DNA from: Prescottella agglutinans
GTDB taxonomy: Bacteria > Actinomycetota > Actinomycetes > Mycobacteriales > Mycobacteriaceae
Assembly (NCBI RefSeq): GCF_004011865.1
Contig: NZ_RKLP01000005.1
Coordinates: 248,001 to 312,000, forward strand
Reading direction: 5' to 3'
DNA length: 64,000 nucleotides
Under the pieces are notes generated by a model. That model was not told where the DNA came from. It saw only the letters and a list, made by a program, of their open reading frames with translations, and searched no databases. Shown here piece by piece: positions 8,291 through 15,652 of the stretch (positions are counted from its first letter, which is position 1; the number at the start of each line of letters is the position of its first letter). Position numbers and translations under genes: made by a program.

Positions 8291-9986
8291 CCGCAACGAC
8301 CTGCACCGGCATGTCCGCGGCCCAGGGTTGACGGTTGACCATGTCCGCGACCCGCACGCTGCCCCGCTCGAATTCCCCGGTGGCGGCGTCCAACAGGCGG
8401 TACGCCTGGGACTGCCGGTGGATCGGCTGGGCGTCGAGGACGAGCACTCGCAGTTCACCCGGTTCGAAGCTGCATCTCTCCTGCAGCGCCGCGACCAGTT
8501 GCTCGGAATGCAGGTGGCCGTCGCCGAAGTTCCATCCGAGCACCACCCCGGCCACCGTCTCCCCGTCGAGTTCCACGTAGTCGATCCCGGGCCGATCCCC
8601 GATGAGTCGGGGCAGCAGGGCCGCGTGCGCCCGACCGTGCGTGTGGATCGCGCGGAACGCGAAGCCGGTGAGCCGAGTGACCCGGGCCTCGTCCTCGCCG
8701 CCGTAGATCTTCTCCAGCTGACGGTGCGGCAGCATCGCCGCGCGGATCGTGTTGTCGGTCAGCTTCTGCTCACCAGTGGGCGAGAGGCACCACACCGACG
8801 TGTCCCAGTTGCCGGCGTAGTAGCGCATGCCGAGCAGGAAGGAGATCCGCCGCGGGAAGAGATTACCCAGGATCACGAGAAGGAAGCTGACGGCGGGGAT
8901 CAGCAGGACTGCGGGATGGGCAAGGTCGCTCACACCCAGGTCGGCATGGTTCACGAACAGCACGAGGACGGCGAAGATCATGAACACGTTCCACTCCAGC
9001 GGCGTCCCCATCGGGATCGTCACGATGATGTGCAGATGGAACAGGATCATCACGATGGCGGCGACGGTGGTGACGGTGCCGCCGCTCGAGCAGACGAGCA
9101 CCAGTGGAACGCCGAACTCGATCGCGGTGCCGCCGTGGGCGAGCAGCTTCGAGAGCGCGGACGGTCGCAGGTCCTCGGGGTACGAGCGGGTGAACTGGTG
9201 CTTGATGCGCTTGGCACGCCACAGCGGGCTGTTCGCCTCCATGGCCTGCACGACCGACGGGAAGTGCACGTTGACCTTCGAGATCGCCGCTCCCCACCAG
9301 ATGCACAGCAGCACGAACTTGGCGACGACCATGGAATCGGGGAACGGAATCAGGAAGGTCAACGCGATCGCCCCGTAGACCTCCGCCCGGGCGGCCAGGA
9401 AGATCGTCTGGTCGCGCAGTCCGACGAGAGCGAGCACCACCAGCACGACCGCCACCTTCTGCCAGGGCAGCTGTCCGGTACCGGACGCGGTCGCCGAGAG
9501 CAGGGCCACCAGCAAGGAGACGAGCAGTGCGACGTACAGCACGACGTCGACAATGCTGCGCCGGCTACCGGAGGTGAACGGGAACCACCCCGACCATGGG
9601 GGCAACCGGACGGTTCCGGGTCGCAACCAGTAGAGGAAGGAGCCCAGCGGCGGCAGGAAGCGCAGGTTCAACGGCCCGAAACCGCAACCCAGCCCGGTGA
9701 CCTCGAAAAGGATGCACCACAGCACGACCTTCTCCCAGACCACCGGCAGCGCCCACCACTGCCCCACGTCGAGGAGGCCGTCCACTCCCGGGGTGCTCGT
9801 CGCGAACAGCGCGCCGCCGAGGACGAACAGGGCGATCTTGAGGAGATAGCCCACGTACACCACGTCGGGTGTCCCGAAGCCCTGGGAGAGAAAGTTCTCC
9901 GACAGGATGCGCATCTGGACGGGCCGGTCACTGCGCCGCAACGCGTCCGCGTCGACGTCCGGTTCAACCGGTTGCAGGAATCCCAT
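8274..9986 (-). CDS. DUF3556 transmembrane protein
   Basis: About 570 residues with seven or more hydrophobic segments in the N-terminal two thirds and a soluble C-terminal part. Segments such as LFEVTGLGCGFGPLNLRFLP and YWLRPGTVRLPPW match my recollection of the DUF3556 family of mycobacteria and relatives, whose function is unknown. I choose ATG 9986 (MGFLQPVEPDVD) because GGAGG stands four bases before it and the family starts there; ATG 10073 or GTG 10088 would add 29-34 residues, and GTG 10088 lies inside the dyad at 10078-10109. It is the first gene of a two-gene operon with the desaturase-like enzyme and diverges from a TetR gene. Confidence 0.82.
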   Translation of the reverse strand: MGFLQPVEPDVDADALRRSDRPVQMRILSENFLSQGFGTPDVVYVGYLLKIALFVLGGALFATSTPGVDGLLDVGQWWALPVVWEKVVLWCILFEVTGLGCGFGPLNLRFLPPLGSFLYWLRPGTVRLPPWSGWFPFTSGSRRSIVDVVLYVALLVSLLVALLSATASGTGQLPWQKVAVVLVVLALVGLRDQTIFLAARAEVYGAIALTFLIPFPDSMVVAKFVLLCIWWGAAISKVNVHFPSVVQAMEANSPLWRAKRIKHQFTRSYPEDLRPSALSKLLAHGGTAIEFGVPLVLVCSSGGTVTTVAAIVMILFHLHIIVTIPMGTPLEWNVFMIFAVLVLFVNHADLGVSDLAHPAVLLIPAVSFLLVILGNLFPRRISFLLGMRYYAGNWDTSVWCLSPTGEQKLTDNTIRAAMLPHRQLEKIYGGEDEARVTRLTGFAFRAIHTHGRAHAALLPRLIGDRPGIDYVELDGETVAGVVLGWNFGDGHLHSEQLVAALQERCSFEPGELRVLVLDAQPIHRQSQAYRLLDAATGEFERGSVRVADMVNRQPWAADMPVQVVAGGRDR

Positions 9987-10077
9987 GCGTCCTCCGAACC
10001 ACTGACCGAATCGGCGCATGCCGGGCCGGTTGGCGACCGGGCCTCTGGGTGGCCGGTCCTGACCGCCGAACATAGGG

Positions 10078-10109
10078 GTTGTAGACACTTCTCCACAAGT
10101 GCCTACAAC
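10078..10109. promoter_or_regulatory. 32-bp inverted repeat, likely TetR operator
   Basis: The arms GTTGTAGACACTT and AAGTGCCTACAAC are inverted copies matching at 12 of 13 positions around a 6-bp centre (CTCCAC). The dyad lies between the DUF3556 operon (start 9986) and the divergent TetR gene (start 10193), the standard place for a TetR self-operator controlling both directions. Confidence 0.75.
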
Positions 10110-10192
10110 AACATTTTCATCGCCCCGAACACCAGGCCCCGCCGGTCCGAGTTGCGATTCGGTTCTCGGACGTGTCCTAGGATCGGGCGGAG

Positions 10193-10780
10193 ATGACCCC
10201 CCACTCCAACACCATTCGCGACCGCATCCTCGACGCCGCCGAGGTGTGCCTGGCGCGCAACGGGATCCGCCGCACGACCGTGCGAGCCGTGGCTCAGGAA
10301 GCGGGCATCAGCCGCGCCTACCTGTACCGGTTCTTCACCGACAAGCCGGCACTGCTGTCAGCGGCGCTGATCCGCCGGGGCGCGGACTTCTGGGCGGATG
10401 CCACCCATCGGATCGAGCGTCAGGACAGCGTGGCAGCCATGCTGACCGAGGCCGTCGTGTTGTCCCGACAGGAACCGCTCGGGCCCTTGGCGGTTGAGCT
10501 GTCCGCCCGGGAACCACATGAGTACGCCGAGATCATGGGGAACTACGCACAGGACGTGGTCGCGCAACTCTCGGACTTCTGGGTGGACCGGATGCGCGAC
10601 GCCCGGGAGCGGGGACTGATCCGCGAGGATCTGGACCTGATCGGAGCGGCGGAGTGGCTGATCCGGATGCTCGTCTCCCTGGTGGGCACCCCAGGTTCGG
10701 CCGTCGACGTGGACGACCGCGCGGCGCTGCTGAGCTACCTGCAGACCTATCTGGATCCCGTATTCACTCCCCCGACCTGA
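10193..10780 (+). CDS. TetR/AcrR-family transcriptional regulator
   Basis: A 195-residue repressor. The N-terminal helix-turn-helix spans about residues 8-55 (ILDAAEVCLARNGIRRTTVR, then AVAQEAGISRAYLYRFFTDK), followed by a helical ligand-binding domain of normal length. ATG 10193 is preceded by GGGCGGAG. It is divergent from the DUF3556/desaturase-like operon and faces the 32-bp dyad at 10078-10109, so it most likely represses that operon and itself. The ligand may be a lipid or hydrophobic compound handled by the operon (inference). Convergent with hutC. Confidence 0.9.
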   Translation: MTPHSNTIRDRILDAAEVCLARNGIRRTTVRAVAQEAGISRAYLYRFFTDKPALLSAALIRRGADFWADATHRIERQDSVAAMLTEAVVLSRQEPLGPLAVELSAREPHEYAEIMGNYAQDVVAQLSDFWVDRMRDARERGLIREDLDLIGAAEWLIRMLVSLVGTPGSAVDVDDRAALLSYLQTYLDPVFTPPT

Positions 10781-10840
10781 CGGCCAGGTCGCTCCAACCC
10801 AGGTAGGGGATCCCCGGAAGCGGGGAAACCCATCCGCATC

Positions 10841-11596
10841 TCAGCGGCTGAACGCACCCTCGAGGCGGTTGCGGGACCCCGGATGGATCAGGCGCGCGGC
10901 GCTCACCAGTCCGCGCTCGGACCACGTCCGGCGCCGGATCAGCAGGCAGGGTTCGCCGCGGTCGATCTGCAGCAGGCGGCACTCCTCGGGGCTGGCGAGG
11001 ACGGCCTCGACGACGTGCTCGCCGCGCACGAGGGGCGCAACACGGCTGAGGTAGTCGTTCGGCGTGATCGCGGTGAAGTCCTGGTCGAGGTACTCGGGCG
11101 CCTCGGCCGGATTCACCAGACGGTCCTCCACCTGGATCGGCTTGTCGTCTTCGTAGTGCACGAGAACGGAGTGGAACACCCTGGCGCCGACGGCATCCCG
11201 GAGGAACGCCTGCGAGTGGTCGGTCTCCTCCTCGCGGACGAAGATCACCTCGGTGCGGTGCCGGTGGCCCCGCTCCTGGATCTCGTCGGCGATGTTCTTG
11301 ACCTCGAACAGCGGTGACGGGGTCTTGGTGCTCGCCACGAACGTGCCGATGCCCATCATCCGCACGATCAGACCGTCACTCGTCAGTTCGCGCAACGCGC
11401 GGTTGATGGTCATCCGGGACAGCCCGAGCGCGTTGACGAACTGGTTCTCGGACGGCAACTGATCGCCTTCGGACCAACGGCCCGACCGGATCTGCTCCGC
11501 CACCAGCTTCTTGACGCGTTCGTAGGCGGGAACGGACTCGCCGCCGGCCTCGTCGAACAGCGCGGCCAGTTCCGCGTCGACGTCAACCACTGCCAT
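10841..11596 (-). CDS. hutC: GntR-family histidine utilisation repressor HutC
   Basis: A 251-residue GntR/HutC regulator. The wHTH (about 25-90) includes AYERVKKLVAEQIRSGRW, LPSENQFVNALGLSRMTIN and GIGTFVAS; the C-terminal UTRA domain (about 100-245) has FHSVLVHYEDDKPIQVEDRL. HutC blocks hut transcription until urocanate binds. The predicted targets here are the TGTATA-N8-TATACA sites before hutU/gdh and before the permease-hutI-hutG operon. ATG 11596 is used; GTG 11626, behind a GGAG, would add ten residues. It is the only intact hutC in the window, yet it lies 17 kb from hutU because of the rearranged region between them. A gdh fragment sits directly upstream. Confidence 0.9.
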   Translation of the reverse strand: MAVVDVDAELAALFDEAGGESVPAYERVKKLVAEQIRSGRWSEGDQLPSENQFVNALGLSRMTINRALRELTSDGLIVRMMGIGTFVASTKTPSPLFEVKNIADEIQERGHRHRTEVIFVREEETDHSQAFLRDAVGARVFHSVLVHYEDDKPIQVEDRLVNPAEAPEYLDQDFTAITPNDYLSRVAPLVRGEHVVEAVLASPEECRLLQIDRGEPCLLIRRRTWSERGLVSAARLIHPGSRNRLEGAFSR

Positions 11597-11689
11597 CCGC
11601 TGCCCCTGTTCCTCGAAAAGTTCCACCGCTCCGTTCGTCGACTCGGCCCACGAAGTCTACCGACCGGTGACCTCCGCTCCGACGGCGAG

Positions 11690-11806
11690 CGGCCGCTGAT
11701 CGGGATCGAGCAGGACGGGTCGGCGACGGAACGCCCCGACGAGCCGAATGTACTTGCTGCACAACCTTCCGCCATCGGGGAGGTCACCGCTCATATCACC
11801 GATGCC
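11690..11806 (-). pseudogene. fragment of NAD-glutamate dehydrogenase gene
   Basis: Reading the minus strand from 11806 gives GIGDMSGD, then LCSKYIRLVGAFRRRP and LLDPD, which lines up with [24 protein letters not shown] and FLDPD inside the intact gdh (about 26385-26535). The nucleotides around AATGTACTTGCTGCACA are nearly the same. No start, stop or flanking gdh sequence remains. This 120-bp scar separates hutC from the oxygenase promoter and shows that gdh sequence was once next to hutC. Confidence 0.75.
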
Positions 11807-11863
11807 GAGCGGCCGCACCACCTGACGACCTGCCCCGCGAATCAGCCGACGCGTCGCATTCCA

Positions 11864-11980
11864 GGCTCATAAGCGGGCTCATAAGCACAAATGATGCCCT
11901 GCATCACTAATACGAGCTTGCCGCGGGTGACGCGCACCACCCAGCATGGATTGCGCATGATCCGTACGAAAGGCAGATGA
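11864..11980 (+). promoter_or_regulatory. promoter region of oxygenase A with dyads and a tandem repeat
   Basis: GGCTCATAAGC occurs twice, 12 bp apart (11864-11874, 11876-11886). Next come the dyad TGATG-CCCTG-CATCA (11892-11906) and a conserved block CCGCGGGTGACGCGCACC. From about 11910 to the start codon the sequence is almost the same as before oxygenase B (18770-18836). In the B copy the corresponding dyads are TAATGA-N6-TCATTA and GTGATGCGCATCAC. The dyads are candidates for LysR or GntR binding. The rest of the 384-bp hutC-oxygenase gap is the gdh fragment and unremarkable sequence. Confidence 0.5.
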
Positions 11981-12811
11981 ATGACTTCAGAGCTGGCGGC
12001 GGTCGCCTTCGATGCGACTGCAATTGCAGAGATTATCGACCTCGATCGCTATCCGATCCATCGCCTGGACTCCGACGAAGGGCGCCGACTGGTCGAGCGT
12101 TGCCAAGACGATCTGCGCAATCACGGCGCATGCCAACTCCACGGATTCATTCGACCGAATGCTGTCGAAATCCTGGTAGCCGAGGCCCTCGAAAAGGCCG
12201 GGAATGCGTACCGGACGGACGACACGCACAATGTGTATTTCGAGGAAATTCCGGCGGACGCGGCGGCCGACGACCCGCGAGGAATGCTCCAGCACTCCTC
12301 GAAGCTCACGATCGCGTGGGACGAGATCGCCGAGAACTCCGCCCTGCGAACGGTCTACAACTGGGATTCGCTGACCGATTTCATCGGACAGGCGTTGGAA
12401 ATGCCCAGCTTCTACCGCTACGACGATGCGCTGGGTGCGTGCTCTGTGGCCCTGTTCGAGCAGGGCGACGAACTGGGCTGGCATTTCGACAGGTCGCACT
12501 TCGCGGTGACTCTCATGCTCCAGCCCACCGACGAGGGCGGGGAATACGAGTACTTCCACATGCTTCGATCCCCGGAATCGGAGAACTACGACGAGGTGGC
12601 GGAGCGACTGAACGGATCTCGGTCCGGCGTGATCACCCTGCAGAACGAACCGGGCACCCTCAGCTTCTTCCGTGGCCGGTACTCCATGCACCGCGTCACC
12701 CCGGTGACAGGCGAAAAGACCCGCGTCAATGCCGTCCTCGCCTATTCCGAAAAGCCCGACGACAAGATGAACAGCATCACCCAGAAGCTCTTCTACGGAC
12801 GCACGACGTAA
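11981..12811 (+). CDS. Fe(II)/2-oxoglutarate-dependent oxygenase, HalD/BesD-like (copy A)
   Basis: A 276-residue cytosolic oxygenase. A jelly-roll core carries GDELGWHFDRSHFAVTLMLQ with the metal ligands His168 and Asp170, the distal His237 in RYSMHRVTPV and a candidate 2-oxoglutarate Arg248. GGEYEYFHMLRSPESENYDE and GTLSFFRGRY resemble the BesD/HalD group, which acts on free amino acids. BesD halogenases have Gly in place of the Asp; here Asp is kept, so hydroxylation is expected, not chlorination. It differs from copy B at about a dozen residues. A strong terminator follows and no lyase gene is directly downstream, so this copy is now monocistronic. The substrate is unknown; an amino acid linked to histidine is a guess from context. 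Confidence 0.85.
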   Translation: MTSELAAVAFDATAIAEIIDLDRYPIHRLDSDEGRRLVERCQDDLRNHGACQLHGFIRPNAVEILVAEALEKAGNAYRTDDTHNVYFEEIPADAAADDPRGMLQHSSKLTIAWDEIAENSALRTVYNWDSLTDFIGQALEMPSFYRYDDALGACSVALFEQGDELGWHFDRSHFAVTLMLQPTDEGGEYEYFHMLRSPESENYDEVAERLNGSRSGVITLQNEPGTLSFFRGRYSMHRVTPVTGEKTRVNAVLAYSEKPDDKMNSITQKLFYGRTT

Positions 12812-12826
12812 CTGCGCGACAGCGCC

Positions 12827-12875
12827 AGGGGCCGGAGGCATGCGGGCGAACCGCCCAACCATGCCGCCGGCCCCT
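12827..12875 (+). terminator. rho-independent-type terminator after oxygenase A
   Basis: AGGGGCCGGAGGCATG (12827-12842) pairs with CATGCCGCCGGCCCCT (12860-12875) with one mismatch, an inner GGGCG/CGCCC stem folds within the loop, and GTCGCTTTT follows. Related hairpins follow the oxygenase remnant (14069) and oxygenase B (19686). Confidence 0.85.
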
Positions 12876-12889
12876 GTCGCTTTTCATCG

Positions 12890-13330
12890 AGTGGTGGTGT
12901 GAGTGTGGCCAGGATCGTGGGCTACTCGATCGGCTCGGGACCGAAGGCGCGATCCGCTGTCGCCGCGATCGGCTCCGCCCTCGCCGAACGGGCTGCAGGC
13001 GATCACCAGGCGATCGGCTGTATCGTGCACAGCGACCGCGGATCGCAACCGTTCCCGCGGGTTCGTCCAAGTGTCGGGTAGACAGGCACGGTCGGATCGA
13101 TGGGGCGAGTAGGCGCCCGCGGTGACAACGCCGCCATGGAATCGTTCTACGCACTCCCGTCGGAAGAACCTTCTCGACCGCTGCCGCTGAACCACCGGCG
13201 GCCACCTTCGGATCGCGATCGCCTCCTGGGCCGAACCGGCCTACCAACGACGCCCGTCCAGGCCCGACACGTTGACCCCGTCGAATACGAGACCCGCATG
13301 ACCACACCAGCCGCTCGGGCTGCGCGACCG
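12890..13330 (+). mobile_element. IS3-family transposase remnant (OrfB catalytic part, frameshifted)
   Basis: Three plus-strand frames together give the rve-type integrase core of IS3-family OrfB: RIVGYSI then GCIVHSDRGSQ (frame of 12899), SRGFVQ (frame of 12903), then GSMGRVGARGDNAAMESFYA and, near 13275, DPVEYETRMTTPAARAA. The second Asp of the DDE triad (HSDRGSQ) and the Glu (NAAMESF) are recognisable. At least two frameshifts and loss of the N-terminal half make it dead. It begins in a stretch homologous to the oxygenase-lyase spacer of copy B, directly after the terminator, and ends before the decayed hutU promoter. An IS-mediated deletion is plausible. Confidence 0.75.
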
Positions 13331-13465
13331 AGCCTGCCACGCGATCGTGCTGCCGCCGTGCCCAACTCGGCACCCCATCGGATACCGACCGGTATCCCGT
13401 TCGCAGCCGAGTTCACCCGGTATGCGGGCCTAGCTGCGCCGAAGGCCGATCGGGCACCACTCTCC

Positions 13466-13499
13466 TTGACATCAGCTTGTATAGACCGGAATATACAAG
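13466..13499 (+). promoter_or_regulatory. HutC-type operator and -35 element in a decayed hutU promoter copy
   Basis: TTGACA (13466-13471) is followed by CTTGTATA-GACCGGAA-TATACAAG (13476-13499), a perfect 8-bp dyad matching the intact hutU operator at 28157-28180 except for one base in the spacer. It stands before a hutU 5' fragment. The operator is better preserved than the gene behind it and may still titrate HutC. Confidence 0.75.
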
Positions 13500-13624
13500 C
13501 CGTAATCATGGAAAGTGAGGGAGCGCACAACAGCTACCGACACGGGATGCGGGCGACAACAGGGTCGTTCGGCAGCCACGTGCGGCAGGCAGTGCCCTCA
13601 CCGCCCGATCGCTAGGAGCACCCA

Positions 13625-13720
13625 ATGGACATCACCTCATTCGGCAGCGAGGCCCGCCCGATCAGCGGCCCCGCGTCGCCGAACGTGCTCCGTGCGGACC
13701 CCGCCCCTGCCCCTGCGGAC
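13625..13720 (+). pseudogene. 5' fragment of hutU (urocanase)
   Basis: From about 13500 the leader matches that of intact hutU (GCGCACAACAGCTAC, CCCTCACCGCCCGATC, TAGGAG), and the frame from ATG 13625 begins MDITSFGSEARPISGP against [16 protein letters not shown] in HutU. Similarity stops after about 30 codons, where the sequence runs into an oxygenase remnant. The frame stays open to 13873 and makes an 82-residue chimera with no recognisable fold, so it is treated as a relic. Confidence 0.75.
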
Positions 13721-13794
13721 GACAGCGCCAACCGGGGGCCGTTCCGCGGGCCCGAGGGCCGGATGCTCCACCCCACCGACAGGGAACGACGATG

Positions 13795-14051
13795 TTTCCC
13801 TGTCCTCCGATCCCGGAATCGGAAGGCCACGAGGTGGTGGCGGAGCGCCCGGACGGTTCCCGAACCGGTGTGACCACCCCACAGAACGAACCTGGCGCCT
13901 CAACTTCTTCCATGGTCGGCACTCGATCCACCGCGCCGCTCCCATGGCGGGCGAGCAGACACGAATCGATGCAGTTCTCGCCTGTTCCGAAAAGCCGGAC
14001 AACAAGCCGAACGACATCAACCTGAAGCTCTTCCACGGACGCACAGCATAA
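13795..14051 (+). pseudogene. 3' fragment of a third oxygenase copy
   Basis: The nucleotides align with the last 260 bases of oxygenases A and B: CCCGGAATCGGA, GAGGTGGTGGCGGAGCG, CAGAACGAACC, then GCGAGCAGACACGA and the end AAGCTCTTCCACGGACGCAC. Indels break the frame: readable pieces are EPD-like PESEGHEVVAERPDGSRTGV and, in another frame, HGRHSIHRAAPMAGEQTRI to KLFHGRTA. The Fe-binding HxD part is missing. It sits where the oxygenase should be, directly before lyase A, and is followed by the same kind of terminator. Confidence 0.8.
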
Positions 14052-14068
14052 TTGCGCGACAGCGCAAT

Positions 14069-14118
14069 GGCCCGGAGCATGCGAGCGAGTCGGTGACCAT
14101 GGCTCCGGCCCCCTTCTT
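14069..14118 (+). terminator. terminator after the oxygenase remnant
   Basis: GGCCCGGAGCATG and CATGGCTCCGGCC form an imperfect stem with single-base bulges, followed by CCCCTTCTTTTTCG. It corresponds to the hairpins after oxygenases A and B and lies about 90 bp before lyase A. Confidence 0.7.
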
Positions 14119-14206
14119 TTTCGTCGACATGATCGCGCCGAAGTCTGCAGCGCTTCTGAATTGATCAAGTCGGCATGACGAACACGGACGAAATAGGGAA
14201 CTTTCA

Positions 14207-15652
14207 GTGCACGACACCAACGCAGGTCGAAACTTGACCGGAATAGATCCGACAGCTCTCGCGGCGAATTCCACGAGCCCATTCGAAGTGGATGCGGTTT
14301 CCCTCGATCTCATGGAGCGATCGTGGAAGACGGCGACGAGTGCAGCCGAACGTCGGCAGGTCTACGGTCGGACGACCGGAGTCGGAGCCAACCGCGAGGT
14401 GCAGATCGACCAAGCTCTCGAACAGGATTTTCGGCTGCTGCGCAGCCATGCGACGGGTGCCGGGCCCTACCTTCCCCACGACACCGTCCGCGCTGCAATG
14501 ATCGTGCGGCTCAACCAATTGCTGGCCGGCGGCTCGGGCATGCACCCGGACATCGTGGAGGCGATCTCGAAGTCGCTCAGCAACGACGACCTGCCACGGG
14601 TACACGCATCGAGTGCCATCGGAACCGCGGATCTCAGTCAGTTCGCCGAGATCGCGCTGGGCCTCATGGGCGAGGCCGACCTCGAGAGCGGTCGACGGGA
14701 GGCGCTCTGGCGCCCCCACCCGGGCGACGCGCTCGCGTTCATCTCGACAAATGCCATGGGCGTCGCTCGCGGTACCGCCGCATGCCAGGCGATGGAGCAC
14801 TACCTCGGGCACTACGCGGCTGTCGCCGCGCTGTCGCTGATCGCAACTGGTGGCGCGACCGAGGCGTTCGACGAGTTCGTCCATTCGTCGCGCCCGCACC
14901 CGCACCAGGCGTCGACGGCCGCAAGGATTCGGGCTCTCATCGAGGATCACGAGTGGACCCCACGACGGGTGCAGGATTCGTACGGGTTCCGGGCCCTGCC
15001 GCAGGTTGTCGGCCCCGCTCAGCACGCCCTCGAATCCTATTCGGCCGCACTGGACATCGAGATGAACTCGGCGGCCGAGAACCCGGTGGTCAGCGTCGAT
15101 CGAGACGACGTCTTCCACAACGCGAACTTCCATACGCAGGCCCTGGCCCTCGCATGCGACCACAGCAAGCTCGCCCTCTTCGGCGTCGCGAACCTGTCGA
15201 TGCGGCGACTGGCGAACCTGACCGAGCCTTCGTTCACTGGCTTGAATCCGTTTCTGGCCGTCGGGCCGGCGGGTAGCAGCGGGGTCATGCTGCTCGAGTA
15301 CATCGCGGCAGCATCCCTGTCGCGGTCTCGGAACTCGGCGGCCCCGGCGACGCTCGGAACGGTCACGATCTCGCGCGGAACCGAAGATCACGCGAGTTTC
15401 CATTCGCAGGCTGTCGACCAGATGCAGGACTGCATTCAGGCGGCAAACGAGATCCTCGGGTGCGAACTCGTCGCCGCGGTGAGGGCACTTCGCATCCTCG
15501 ACGTTTCGCTCGATCCCGAAACCCCGCTCGGTACTTATCTCCAGAGGGTGTCGAGCGTTCTCGATCCGAACAGCCTCGATCGTCCACTCACCCAGGACCT
15601 CGAGAGCGCGATTGACTTCCTCACGCAGTCTCATGGACTGAAAGGCATTTGA
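14207..15652 (+). CDS. aromatic ammonia-lyase superfamily protein without MIO triad (copy A)
   Basis: A 481-residue relative of histidine/phenylalanine ammonia-lyases. Superfamily landmarks are intact: the active-site Tyr loop QVYGRTTGVG (52-60), VQDSYGFRALPQV, NSAAENPVVS, NANFHTQ and SRGTEDHASF. The MIO site is not: where HutH has GSLGCSGDL, this protein has SSAIGTADL (Gly139-Thr140-Ala141-Asp142), so the Ala/Cys-Ser-Gly triad that cyclises to MIO is absent. A different chemistry is expected, for example elimination of a better leaving group than ammonia. It starts at GTG 14207 behind AGGGAA. Its stop overlaps the MFS start by one base (TGATG), so the two are coupled. Residue similarity to copy B is high, roughly 85-90% by eye. 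Confidence 0.85.
   Translation: MHDTNAGRNLTGIDPTALAANSTSPFEVDAVSLDLMERSWKTATSAAERRQVYGRTTGVGANREVQIDQALEQDFRLLRSHATGAGPYLPHDTVRAAMIVRLNQLLAGGSGMHPDIVEAISKSLSNDDLPRVHASSAIGTADLSQFAEIALGLMGEADLESGRREALWRPHPGDALAFISTNAMGVARGTAACQAMEHYLGHYAAVAALSLIATGGATEAFDEFVHSSRPHPHQASTAARIRALIEDHEWTPRRVQDSYGFRALPQVVGPAQHALESYSAALDIEMNSAAENPVVSVDRDDVFHNANFHTQALALACDHSKLALFGVANLSMRRLANLTEPSFTGLNPFLAVGPAGSSGVMLLEYIAAASLSRSRNSAAPATLGTVTISRGTEDHASFHSQAVDQMQDCIQAANEILGCELVAAVRALRILDVSLDPETPLGTYLQRVSSVLDPNSLDRPLTQDLESAIDFLTQSHGLKGI

Noticed and set aside
2780-10073. Specialised-metabolite cluster under the AfsR/SARP-type regulator
   Set aside because: No polyketide, peptide synthetase, terpene or RiPP genes are nearby; the desaturase-like enzyme alone is not enough.
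11864-11886. Two tandem GGCTCATAAGC units as the start of a CRISPR or repeat array
   Set aside because: Only two units, spaced 1 bp apart, with no spacers and no cas genes.
12464-12560. Possible radical halogenase
   Set aside because: The family resemblance to BesD/HalD is real, but the metal motif is HFD, not HxG, so chloride binding is not expected.
12899-13615. Small open frames between oxygenase A and the hutU relic as genes
   Set aside because: Their translations are pieces of an IS3 transposase in different frames (HSDRGSQ, NAAMESF), so they are relics rather than genes.
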